The notes below the pieces were generated by a model. That model was given only the letters and a program-made list of their open reading frames with translations. It did not search any database and was not told the DNA's origin. Of a stretch of DNA of 64,000 nucleotides, positions 38,784 to 46,176 are shown in pieces (position 1 is the first letter of the stretch; each line of letters begins with the position of its first letter). The stretch lies in assembly GCF_024171955.1 (NCBI RefSeq), contig NZ_JAMTCS010000010.1, positions 204,992 to 268,991 on the forward strand, read 5' to 3'. Source of the DNA: Promicromonospora thailandica. GTDB lineage: Bacteria > Actinomycetota > Actinomycetes > Actinomycetales > Cellulomonadaceae. Both the position numbers and the translations under genes were made by a program.

Positions 38784-39746
38784 ATGCTCGGCTTTCGGGA
38801 CCCAGTGGCGGATGCGATCAGCCTGCTCGAGCCCCGCACGGTGATCGGGCCCAACCTGCGGGCCGTGGGTGAGTGGGCGCTGCGCTTCGACACGTTCCTG
38901 CACGTGCGGATCGGTGGTCTTGTGCGCGGCACGTGCTGGCTGATCCTCGAGGGGCACGAGCCGGTGCTGCTGCATGCGGGTGACACCTTCATGCTGGGCA
39001 ACCCGCCGCCCTACGTGCTGGCCAGCACGCTCGACGCGACCCCGCGCCCTGCGGAGCCGGTGTGGGCGGGAGCCGACGACGGGCTCGTGCGGATCGGCCA
39101 GGAGTCCGAGGACGACCTCTACCTCTGCGTCGGGCACATCGGGTTCGACGAGCAGAACGCGGCGCTCCTGACCGACCTTCTGCCGCCGCTGGTGGTCGTG
39201 CGTGCGGCTGACCCTCGGGGCCTGGAGCTCGGGCAGCTGATCGCGCTCCTGGCGGCCGAGGTCAGGGTGGCCGCCGCGGGTGGCCCGCTGGTGCAGAACC
39301 ACCTCGCACAGGTCCTGCTCGTGCACATGCTGCGTGCGCACGCCGGCCAGACCGACCGCCCCACCGGCTGGCTGGGCGCCCTGAACGACGACGGGATCGG
39401 CACCGCCCTACGCGCCGTGCACGCGGACGTGGCACACTCCTGGACGCTCAACGAGCTCGCCGAGATGAGCCACATGTCGCGTTCCGCGTTCGCCCAGTCC
39501 TTCAAGAAGCACGTCGGGGTACCACCCCTGGAGTACCTGATCCAGTGGCGCATGAGCCTCGCGCGGGACGCCCTGGCCCGCGACACGATGTCGATCTCGG
39601 AGCTCGCACGGGCCACGGGCTACCAGTCCGAGAGCGCGTTCAGCACCGCATTCCGCCGCGTGGTCGGCTCATCGCCCAGGCAGTTCCGCAACCTGGCACG
39701 GAAACCGGAGCCGGCGTCGGCAGGCTCTGCGGTGAGCCCGCCCTGA
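38784..39746 (+). CDS. AraC family regulator with cupin_6 sensor domain
   Basis: A 320-residue activator. Its N-terminal half is an AraC-type cupin (cupin_6; RGTCWLILEGHEPVLLHAGD). The C-terminal double HTH (about 215-312) reads LNELAEMSHMSRSAFAQSF and ISELARATGYQSESAFSTAF, then RRVVGSSPRQFR. ATG 38784 has AGGAGG 8 bp upstream. Related proteins sit beside oxidoreductase genes that they activate. The duplicated leader elements on both sides suggest that it controls the SDR as well as the peptide/DsbA unit. Confidence 0.9.
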   Translation: MLGFRDPVADAISLLEPRTVIGPNLRAVGEWALRFDTFLHVRIGGLVRGTCWLILEGHEPVLLHAGDTFMLGNPPPYVLASTLDATPRPAEPVWAGADDGLVRIGQESEDDLYLCVGHIGFDEQNAALLTDLLPPLVVVRAADPRGLELGQLIALLAAEVRVAAAGGPLVQNHLAQVLLVHMLRAHAGQTDRPTGWLGALNDDGIGTALRAVHADVAHSWTLNELAEMSHMSRSAFAQSFKKHVGVPPLEYLIQWRMSLARDALARDTMSISELARATGYQSESAFSTAFRRVVGSSPRQFRNLARKPEPASAGSAVSPP

Positions 39747-39841
39747 CCGACGCCATCCGCCGGGCATCGGATCGACTTCTACCGGGTCCGGACCGCCGCA
39801 CATGGCCGCAGCCCGTTGCGCCGGCCGCCCAAGGAGGGAGG

Positions 39842-39861
39842 CCCCGACCGTGAGGTCGGGG
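39842..39861. terminator. Probable terminator after the AraC gene
   Basis: CCCCGACC-GTGA-GGTCGGGG forms a perfect 8-bp stem, 95 bp after the AraC stop and 66 bp before the second leader copy. The rest of the 310-bp gap (39747-40056) is this hairpin plus leader copy B; no other gene is visible. Confidence 0.6.
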
Positions 39862-39927
39862 GTGGCGTCCGTGATGCTCGCGAAGTTCGCGATCCCCTGT
39901 TTGCGCCGGACGCGCGCGGGCCGTCAT

Positions 39928-40069
39928 CTGGACGATACGTAAAGTATCCCGGACTGTTCGCTATGGATATCACCACGCTGGTCCCCCAGTATCGATGGAG
40001 CAGGGGAAGTTCTCAGCACACGGGTACAGCCCGGATGCCCAGCAAGAGAGGTAGTGATGTCCGAGTTCA
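39928..40069 (+). promoter_or_regulatory. Duplicated leader, copy B (drives the small peptide and DsbA genes)
   Basis: Homologue of 37746-37880. Here the inverted repeat is perfect: GATAC-GTAAA-GTATC at 39934-39948, followed by CTATGGAT as possible -10. The homology continues through the ribosome-site region to AGTGATGTCCGA, so it fixes ATG 40057 as the start of the next gene. Confidence 0.75.
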
Positions 40070-40215
40070 ACACGCGTGATCTCATCCGTGCGCACGGTCA
40101 GCCAGGCGTTCACGAGGATGCCGCCGACGACGACCCTGTTGTGTCGTCTCGGTTCGAGGTCTTCCCCACGGCCCAGACGTTTGGTGTCTGCAGCCTGGAT
40201 GGAGTGTGCTCCTGA
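40057..40215 (+). CDS. 52-residue peptide with two C-terminal cysteines
   Basis: ATG 40057 to TGA 40215, preceded by a GAGAGG-type site in the duplicated leader. The product has a charged N-terminus (MSEFNTRDLIRAHG), an acidic middle (HEDAADDDPVV) and a Cys-containing end (QTFGVCSLDGVCS). The stop overlaps the DsbA ATG (TGATG). No family is recognised. The leader-plus-core look and the thiol oxidoreductase partner would fit a modified or disulfide-bonded peptide, but no other RiPP maturation gene is present. It could also be a plain leader peptide. Confidence 0.6.
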   Translation: MSEFNTRDLIRAHGQPGVHEDAADDDPVVSSRFEVFPTAQTFGVCSLDGVCS

Positions 40216-40907
40216 TGGCGGGCGAGTCGTTCGGCTCGGCCGCCCGCAAGCTGGTCGTGGACGTGTGGAGCGATGTCGTGTGCCCGTTCTGCTACATGGG
40301 CGAGACCCTCCTTGACCAGGCGCTGGAGAAGTTTCCGCACTCCTCGCACGTCACGGTGCGATACCACAGCTTCCTGCTGGCGCCGGAGATGGCCGAGGGC
40401 GATGCCCCGATCAGCCCGGCCGACCACATCGCGACCAAGCACGGCATGTCGCGGGCGCAGGCACTGAAGGTGCTCGAGGGCGTCACGGAGCGCGCGGCAC
40501 GGCTCGGCCTGGAATACCGGCTCGACCGTGCCCAGGGCGTGAGCACGCGCACGGCGCACCAGCTCAGCCACTTCGCCGCTGCGCAGGGCAAGCAGCGCGA
40601 GATGATCCGGCGCCTGTTCCGGGCGTACTTCACCGAGGGCGCCCTCCTGTCCGACCACCAGGTGCTGGCGGACCTCGCCGCAGAGGTGGGCCTGGACCGC
40701 GCGTCCGCGCTCGCCGCCCTGGACAGCGGCGAGTTTGTCGACGCCGTCCAGGCCGACCTACGCCAGGCCCGGGAGTACGGGATCAACGGCGTGCCGTTCT
40801 TCGTGTTCGCCGGCAAGTACGCCGTCTCCGGAGCGCAGCCGGTGGAGCAGTTGTTGCGGGTGCTGGACACGAGCTGGAACGAGACGCAGGCGGTAGCCAC
40901 GCGGTGA
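40215..40907 (+). CDS. DsbA family oxidoreductase (FrnE-like)
   Basis: A 230-residue cytoplasmic thioredoxin-fold protein of the FrnE/2-hydroxychromene isomerase-like DsbA group. The CPFC active site is at 23-26 (DVVCPFCYMGE), a helical insert follows, and the cis-Pro region is INGVPFFVFAGKYAVSGAQP. There is no signal peptide. It is coupled to the 52-residue Cys peptide by a TGATG overlap, which suggests that the peptide may be its substrate, or that the peptide only regulates translation. Confidence 0.9.
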   Translation: MAGESFGSAARKLVVDVWSDVVCPFCYMGETLLDQALEKFPHSSHVTVRYHSFLLAPEMAEGDAPISPADHIATKHGMSRAQALKVLEGVTERAARLGLEYRLDRAQGVSTRTAHQLSHFAAAQGKQREMIRRLFRAYFTEGALLSDHQVLADLAAEVGLDRASALAALDSGEFVDAVQADLRQAREYGINGVPFFVFAGKYAVSGAQPVEQLLRVLDTSWNETQAVATR

Positions 40908-40922
40908 GTTCGAAGCGGCCGT

Positions 40923-40976
40923 CGCGCGGAGTACGTCGAGGGCATCCGCAGGGCTGCCCTCGACACACTCCGCGCG
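40923..40976. terminator. Bidirectional terminator hairpin
   Basis: Arms 40923-40944 and 40955-40976 pair over 20 of 22 positions (outer CGCGCGGAGT / ACTCCGCGCG, inner GTCGAGGGCA / TGCCCTCGAC) with a 2-nt internal loop. It separates the convergent DsbA and MoaF/SnoaL-like genes. Confidence 0.85.
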
Positions 40977-41041
40977 GGCGGGCTGAGCAGCCCGCCGCCT
41001 CGCAGACAGGGTCCGCAGAGGCGCGGTGTTGCTGATTCTGG

Positions 41042-41806
41042 TCATTCGCCGCTGTGCTCCGCGCGGGGCGGCGGGCTCTGCCTCGAGGTGACGTCGTGGC
41101 GCGGGCCCCTGGCCGTCGACCCGGTCGCGGCGAGGTCCTGCACGACGTCCCAGTGCTCGACGATGCGACCGCTCTCCAGACGGAAGATGTCGACGATCAC
41201 CACCGGGTCGGACGCCCAGCCGTAGACGATGCTGTGGGTGAAGACAAGATCATCCTGGGCCGCGATGCGCTGTAGATCCCAGGAGGATCCGCGCAGGCCG
41301 AGCGCAGCGGGGCGGAGCATCCCGAGGCCATCGGGCGCCTGAGCGCCGCGGTCTGCATGGAGCTGGGCCCCAGAGCGGTCCACGGCGACACGGTCTCTCT
41401 CGGCGAAGAGCTCTCGCATCGCGGTGAGCACGATCTCGGTGTTGCGCTCTGACTGGTCACTCCCGATCGCCCTGTGGTCGGTGCCGGCGAGGTCGGTCAC
41501 CTCGGTGATGGTCCCGGTGAAGTTGTACAGGGTGCCGTCAACGGTCACGTTGGCGTACACCGTCGCGTTCAGGAGATCCACCACGTGGGTCACCGTCGTG
41601 CCGCACGCCTCGGTCCACGAGTTCAGGTAGACGCCGTCGCGGATCTCCTTCAGATCGAGCGTCACGGTCTCGGCATGGCCGTTCGGCGTCAGCCCGCCGC
41701 CTTCCTCCACGACGAAGCTGCCGTGCGACGATGACCTGAAGCTGAACCGTACCCTCAGCCATCCCATGTCGAACCTGTAGGTCCTGCCGACCATCGGCAC
41801 GGTCAT
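41042..41806 (-). CDS. MoaF-like/SnoaL-like two-domain protein
   Basis: A 254-residue protein. Residues about 5-115 resemble the MoaF-like beta-barrel domain (VGRTYRFDMGWLRVRFSF; DGVYLNSWTEACGTTVTHVV). Residues about 130-240 resemble a SnoaL/NTF2 domain (ELFAERDRVAVDR; APDGLGMLR; VVIVDIFRLESGRIVEHWDV). The two are usually separate proteins, so this looks like a fusion. The start is ATG 41806 with GAGAGG upstream, or ATG 41794. It borders a decayed region. No function can be assigned. Confidence 0.7.
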   Translation of the reverse strand: MTVPMVGRTYRFDMGWLRVRFSFRSSSHGSFVVEEGGGLTPNGHAETVTLDLKEIRDGVYLNSWTEACGTTVTHVVDLLNATVYANVTVDGTLYNFTGTITEVTDLAGTDHRAIGSDQSERNTEIVLTAMRELFAERDRVAVDRSGAQLHADRGAQAPDGLGMLRPAALGLRGSSWDLQRIAAQDDLVFTHSIVYGWASDPVVIVDIFRLESGRIVEHWDVVQDLAATGSTARGPRHDVTSRQSPPPRAEHSGE

Positions 41807-42170
41807 GGCGGTCCATCCTCTCGATGCCAGCAGCTCCGGAACTGAGGTGATGCACGCTGCAGAGCGGACGCCCGCGCTGCCCGGTGCAGATCGGCTCCGC
41901 GCTGAGCCGGACGACGTCGGCCCAGAGGCTCTCGAGCCGACGGTTCGGCCAGCGGCCTGGACCGGTACGCGGTAGTGCCGCGGGCGCTCGTTCAGCTCGC
42001 CGACACCGCCGGCCATGACCAGAGTACGAATTACCAGATGTTGATGTATGAGTCGGTAGAACCGTGAACCGCGGTGGAGATGATGCTGGAGACGAGCATC
42101 CGGCCACGAGCCCGGTTCGGCTGCTGCACGCCCAGCCGCCGATCACACGGAAGATCATGCCTCGCACGCC

Positions 42171-42332
42171 CTACTCCTCCCCTGCGGCTTGCCGGCGTGT
42201 GAGCAGGAGTGTGGCGACGAGCGAGCCGATCAGGTCCAGCCGGGACCAGTGCGCTTCACCGGCCGGAGCGGAGATCCCGATGATGTTCACCAAGAGCCCC
42301 ACCGCGACTCTCCAGGTCTGACCAACCAGCCG
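42171..42332 (-). pseudogene. C-terminal remnant of a small membrane protein
   Basis: A frame on the minus strand ending at TAG 42171 reads TWRVAVGLLVNIIGIS, a polar loop, then LDLIGSLVATLLLTRR. This gives two good hydrophobic segments and a positive tail. No start codon with ribosome site is found, and the frame dissolves upstream near 42332. Parent family not identified. It lies in the otherwise gene-free 41807-43057 stretch. Confidence 0.4.
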
Positions 42333-42481
42333 TACATGAGGTATTGCACCATGGACCGTCTCCTATTCGGCCGATAAGCCGCCCAGGACGGTGTCGGAGC
42401 CACTAGCACGGCGTGATAGCCGGACACTAGCACGCCGTGTTAGTCGGCTGAGGCCGGTGCATCCAACAGACTGGAGCGGCG

Positions 42482-42606
42482 TTGACCAGTTCTCGGGAGA
42501 GGGCGCTGAAGGCGGCCGTCGGCATGATCGCAGAAGACATGGCGGCGACCCTCAGCGTCCGGGCGGTAGCCGCGCGCGCTCGTGTGAGCACAGGATTGGT
42601 CGCCGA
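42482..42606 (+). pseudogene. Truncated TetR-type HTH remnant
   Basis: From TTG 42482 the frame reads SSRERALKAAVGMIAEDM and then LSVRAVAARARVSTG, matching the first helices and recognition region of a TetR repressor. Homology stops abruptly after about 40 residues, and what follows is not TetR-like. Broken gene, no product expected. Confidence 0.55.
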
Positions 42607-42740
42607 TGCACGTGCCGGTCCAGTTGAGCGGATCTACCAGTGCACAGAGGTTCTCGGAGAGTGCGTCAACCAGACCGGGCAGACCACTGGACGTTACCAA
42701 CCCTGTGACGAGGGCATCCGCAGGACAGGCCCTAGCACCC

Positions 42741-42992
42741 GCGCTGGACCCGGACGAGTGCGGGAGAACCGGAGGAGGTGCCGGACAGCGCAGTCGTCCC
42801 ACCCGCTATCCGCGCTGACCTCGATGACGAGCGGCTCCACCAGCGTCAGGTCGAGATCATCGTGCGCGGTGCTGAACCGTCCGAGCGCTGACGCAGGCGG
42901 CCGGGTCGGCCCGGGACGCCCCCACCGGCCCTGCACACGACGTCGACCGCCGTGCGCCGCTTGAGCTTCATCCTGATCTGCACCAACTTGTA
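42741..42992 (-). pseudogene. Decayed ATP-dependent DNA ligase (LigC-like) C-terminus
   Basis: Two minus-strand frames together resemble the end of an actinobacterial ATP-dependent DNA ligase. One (42880-42992) gives a motif V-like YKLVQIRMKLKRRTAVDVV with GGGVPGRPGRL. The next, after a frameshift, gives LVEPLVIEVSADSG and VRHLLRFSRTRPGP, like the OB-fold end. The N-terminal adenylation domain is missing. Recognition is by eye and uncertain. Confidence 0.4.
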
Positions 42993-43057
42993 GCGCGACC
43001 GCCGACAGACCTGATGTGCATCGGCTCGAGCGGTTGCTGGGACCCGGGTGGAGAGCG

Positions 43058-43360
43058 CTACTGGACGTGCCGTAGCACCGTCGTCAGCTGCCAGTCGACG
43101 GTGCTGTGATCGATCGTCGAGTGGACGGGAGAGTTCCCCATCTCTCTCATGATCCCCGAGGCGCCCCGCTCGGCATGGGGGCGGCTGTCGTAGGCGACGA
43201 TGTCGACGACGGTGCCGTCGTCGCGTTGCACGATCCGCCGCCACAGGAAACCTGGCTGCCGCCTCAGGTAGTCGTCTATGTCGGCGTTGGCCGCCACGAA
43301 GTCAGCGGCGGTCAGACCCGGTGCCGGTCGAAGAGTGGTGATCTCGAGTGCTTCCGTCAT
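43058..43360 (-). CDS. Antibiotic biosynthesis monooxygenase-like (ABM fold) protein
   Basis: A 100-residue dimeric ferredoxin-like barrel protein (LEITTLRPAPGLTAADFVAA; DYLRRQPGFLWRRIVQRDDG; VVDIVAYDSRPHAE). Family members are small cofactor-free monooxygenases or binding proteins. The start is ATG 43360 with GGAAGGG upstream. It stands alone, 82 bp from the XRE-type regulator stop on the same strand, and may be in its operon. No substrate indicated. Confidence 0.8.
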   Translation of the reverse strand: MTEALEITTLRPAPGLTAADFVAANADIDDYLRRQPGFLWRRIVQRDDGTVVDIVAYDSRPHAERGASGIMREMGNSPVHSTIDHSTVDWQLTTVLRHVQ

Positions 43361-43442
43361 GTCGCCCTTCCAGTGGTGCCGTCTCGGCGGACGGCAGCTC
43401 CAGCGTGGGCCGAGGCGCGAGGCCGAGGAAGGCCGTGCGAGC

Positions 43443-44300
43443 CTAGGTGTGCGGCACCCTGGCAGGTTCGGCGCCGGGATTTGCGGTCATGGAGGCGAGG
43501 TACGCGACGGCCTCCTCACTACGGCTTCGGCGAGCAGGCGTGCCGACCAGCAGCTGCTGGCCCGGGGCGTCGTGCGCGTCGAACGTCTGGTAGGTCAGCT
43601 CGATCCGGCCCACGTCGGGATGCACGAACACCTTGTACGCGCGCTTGAGGCCACCGACTCTGTGGTCGTCCCACAGCGTCCGGAACTCGGCGGAGCGTGC
43701 CCCGAGCTCGTCGACGACAGCGGCGATGTCCTGGTCGCCTGGATAAAGACCCGCGTTGAGCCGCAGCGCGTGCACCGTCGCCGAGGTCACCACAGGCCAC
43801 TCGGCGAAGACGGTCCTCGCGGCCGGGTGTGTGAACAGGACGCGTGGCATGTTCCGCTCGGGAGCGAACGGTGAGAGCAGCATGTCCGCGACCGCGTTGG
43901 TCGCGAGCACGTCGAACGCCGGACCGAGCACGTACGCCGCCGCGTGTGGAAACGCGTGCAGCAGGTCGAGCAGGTCCGGATGCACGAGGCCGTCCGCCAT
44001 CGCGCGCGCAGCGCCGGGGCCAAGGCCGGCCAGGCGATGGAGATGACCTTGAGCGTCCGGGCCGAGGCGCAGCGCCCGGCCGATCGCGTCGATCACCTGC
44101 GGTGAGGGGTTGCGCTCACGCCCTTGCTCGAGCCGGGTGTAGTAGTCGGCGCTCACCCCGGCGAGCACCGCGACCTCCTCACGTCGCAGTCCTGTGACCC
44201 GACGCCCGGGGCCCCCATGAGGAAGCCCGACGTCCTCCGGACTCAGACGTGCCCGATGCGCGCGCAGGAACGCGGCGAGCTCGTTGTCAGGGGTGGGCAT
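43443..44300 (-). CDS. XRE family regulator with MmyB-like ligand domain
   Basis: A 285-residue regulator. The N-terminal HTH (about 5-80) has GLRREEVAVLAGVSADYYTR and LEQGRERNPS. The MmyB-like ligand-binding domain (about 100-270) has AYVLGPAFDVLATNAVAD, RNMPRVLF and the HPDVGRIELTYQTF segment. The start is ATG 44300 and no Shine-Dalgarno is evident. It is divergent from the SDR gene at 44395; this regulator family commonly controls an adjacent SDR. Paralogous to the 45250 gene. Confidence 0.9.
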   Translation of the reverse strand: MPTPDNELAAFLRAHRARLSPEDVGLPHGGPGRRVTGLRREEVAVLAGVSADYYTRLEQGRERNPSPQVIDAIGRALRLGPDAQGHLHRLAGLGPGAARAMADGLVHPDLLDLLHAFPHAAAYVLGPAFDVLATNAVADMLLSPFAPERNMPRVLFTHPAARTVFAEWPVVTSATVHALRLNAGLYPGDQDIAAVVDELGARSAEFRTLWDDHRVGGLKRAYKVFVHPDVGRIELTYQTFDAHDAPGQQLLVGTPARRSRSEEAVAYLASMTANPGAEPARVPHT

Positions 44301-44331
44301 GACCACGAGGTTACCTGGGCGCGCGAGGCTC

Positions 44332-44344
44332 GGTGTGGCACACC
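44332..44344. promoter_or_regulatory. Palindrome in the XRE/SDR divergent promoter
   Basis: GGTGTG-G-CACACC, a perfect 13-bp inverted repeat midway between the two divergent start codons (94 bp apart). Candidate operator of the MmyB-type regulator. Confidence 0.55.
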
Positions 44345-44394
44345 CTGGATGGCACGGCCTTCCTCGCCGGCCCGCCGACCGCTGAGGTAGCACC

Positions 44395-45132
44395 ATGAAC
44401 AGCACCACCGGCACCAAGACTGTCCTGATCACCGGAGCCAGCAGCGGCATCGGCGAGGCCACCGCTCGGCGAATGGCCGCACTCGGCCACAACCTCGTCA
44501 TCGGTGCCCGGCGCACCGATCGGCTCGCGGCGTTGGCTGTCGACCTTCGCGCGGAAGGAGCAGCCGTGACACCGGTCGAGCTCGACGTGACCCGACGTGA
44601 GTCGGTCCGAGCCTTCGCCGAAACCGCCTACACCGAGCACGGCCGCATCGACGTCCTGATCAACAACGCCGGCGTCATGCCCCTCTCCCCTCTCGCCGAC
44701 CTCCGTGTCGCGGACTGGGAGCAGATGATCGACGTCAACCTGCGCGGGGTGCTCTACGGCATCGCGGCCGTGCTGCCCCAGTTGCGGGAGCAGGGCGGCG
44801 GGCACATCGTCAACGTGTCCTCGGTGTCGGGCCACCGCGTCGATCCGACGTCCGCGGTCTACAGCGCCACGAAGTTCGCCGTCGCCGCACTCTCCGAGGG
44901 GCTGCGGCAGGAAAGCGAGAACATCCGCGTCACCGTCGTCAGCCCGGGCTTCACGCGCACCGAGCTGACCGCACGCGGGGGCGCCGCAGAGGCGCGAGAG
45001 GCGGCACGGGCCGCCACGGAGGCGCTGGCGATCCCCGCGTCAGCGATCGCCGACGCCATCGGTTACGCGATCGGTCAGCCGTCGGATGTCGACGTCAACG
45101 AGGCCGTCGTCCGCCCGGCCAGGCAGCGCTGA
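44395..45132 (+). CDS. Short-chain dehydrogenase/reductase (SDR)
   Basis: A 245-residue classical SDR. It has TGASSGIG (about 13-20), GARRTDRL after the second strand (NADPH preference likely), NNAGVMP, VNVSSVSG and YSATKFAV with the catalytic Tyr and Lys. The start is ATG 44395. It is divergent from an MmyB-type regulator and upstream of a second such regulator. Closely resembles the family of serine/3-hydroxy acid dehydrogenases; substrate not known. Confidence 0.92.
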   Translation: MNSTTGTKTVLITGASSGIGEATARRMAALGHNLVIGARRTDRLAALAVDLRAEGAAVTPVELDVTRRESVRAFAETAYTEHGRIDVLINNAGVMPLSPLADLRVADWEQMIDVNLRGVLYGIAAVLPQLREQGGGHIVNVSSVSGHRVDPTSAVYSATKFAVAALSEGLRQESENIRVTVVSPGFTRTELTARGGAAEAREAARAATEALAIPASAIADAIGYAIGQPSDVDVNEAVVRPARQR

Positions 45133-45211
45133 CGGAGGTCTCGCGATGGATCGGTCCCCCGTCACATGGCCGGTGCGTGCACAGCATGCCCCGCCCGCTG
45201 CGCGCGACTTC

Positions 45212-45240
45212 ATCCGCCGGTCACCCGTTCTCCGGCGGAT
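45212..45240. promoter_or_regulatory. Inverted repeat just before the second XRE/MmyB gene
   Basis: ATCCGCCGG and CCGGCGGAT are perfect 9-bp arms 11 bp apart, ending 9 bp before ATG 45250. It could end transcription of the SDR gene or act as autoregulatory operator. Confidence 0.5.
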
Positions 45241-45249
45241 ACTGGGGGG

Positions 45250-46110
45250 ATGAGGACCGACAACGCCCTACGGGACTTCCTGACGTCGCGCCGTGCGGCG
45301 CTCGAGCCCGAGGACGTCGGGCTGCCTGCGGCGATCTCCGCACGGCGGGTGCGCGGCCTGCGCCGCGAGGAGGTCGCGATCCTGGCCGGCGTGAGCGTGG
45401 ACTACTACGTCAAGCTGGAGCAGGGGCGCGTCGGGAACGTCTCCGAGCAGGTGCTCGAGTCGGTCGAGCGCGCACTGCGCCTCGATCGCCTGGAGCGGTT
45501 GCACCTGCGTGCGCTCCTCAACCCCAACAGCATCCACACCCGGCGGATCCCGCCGATCACGATGCGAGCTCGGCCGGCGCTGATCGCGATGATCGAGGCG
45601 CTCGATCCCGCTCCGGCGGTGATCCATGGGCCGCACCTGGAAGTGCTCGGGATCAACCGGGCGGCCACGCTCCTGCTGGACGACTTCGCAGGCATGCCGT
45701 CCGACGAGCGGAACATGGCCCGCTGGATGTTTCTCAGCCCGCGGGCCAGGGTCGTGTACCGGAACTGGGAGGACATCGCGCCCCAGATGGTGGCGATCCT
45801 GCGCAATGCCGCTGCCGCAGGGGCCAACGAGTATCTGTCAGCTCTCGTCGACCACCTCACCGCGGCGTCGCAGGACTTCGCGCGGTTCTGGGCCGACTAC
45901 CAGCTGTTCGAGCACACGCACGGCGTGAAGCTCTTCTTCAACGAAGCAGTGGGTGACCTGCGGCTCAACTACGAGGCGCTACCACTACCGGCCGACAACG
46001 GTCAGACCGTCATCGTGTACAGCGCCGACCGCGGCTCGCCGTCGGCGGAGAAGCTGCTCCTCATGTCGGGCCGGACGCCGGCCGAGAAACCCGTACCTGC
46101 TCCGCTGTGA
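45250..46110 (+). CDS. XRE family regulator with MmyB-like ligand domain
   Basis: A 286-residue paralogue of the 43443 regulator. The HTH has LRREEVAILAGVSVDYYVKL and EQGRVGNVS; the MmyB domain has VIHGPHLEVLGINRAA, DERNMARWMFL, FARFWADYQLFEHTHGVKLF and LRLNYEALPLPAD. The start is ATG 45250 with a GGGGGG run upstream. It converges on an SDR gene (46177-47031) and follows another SDR on the same strand, so its target could be either. Confidence 0.9.
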   Translation: MRTDNALRDFLTSRRAALEPEDVGLPAAISARRVRGLRREEVAILAGVSVDYYVKLEQGRVGNVSEQVLESVERALRLDRLERLHLRALLNPNSIHTRRIPPITMRARPALIAMIEALDPAPAVIHGPHLEVLGINRAATLLLDDFAGMPSDERNMARWMFLSPRARVVYRNWEDIAPQMVAILRNAAAAGANEYLSALVDHLTAASQDFARFWADYQLFEHTHGVKLFFNEAVGDLRLNYEALPLPADNGQTVIVYSADRGSPSAEKLLLMSGRTPAEKPVPAPL

Positions 46111-46125
46111 CGGTCGGTACGCAAC

Positions 46126-46168
46126 GCCGGGTGGGGTGAGCGAGGCGCGCTCGCTCACCCCACCCGGC
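46126..46168. terminator. Bidirectional terminator hairpin
   Basis: Perfect 18-nt arms (46126-46143, 46151-46168; outer GCCGGGTGG / CCACCCGGC) around a 7-nt loop, between the convergent XRE and SDR genes. Confidence 0.85.
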
Positions 46169-46176
46169 CGTTCGCG

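Noticed and set aside
40057..40215. Mycofactocin precursor
   Set aside because: The end SLDGVCS only loosely recalls the MftA C-terminus (IDGMCGVY); the terminal Val-Tyr is missing and no mft genes are in the window.
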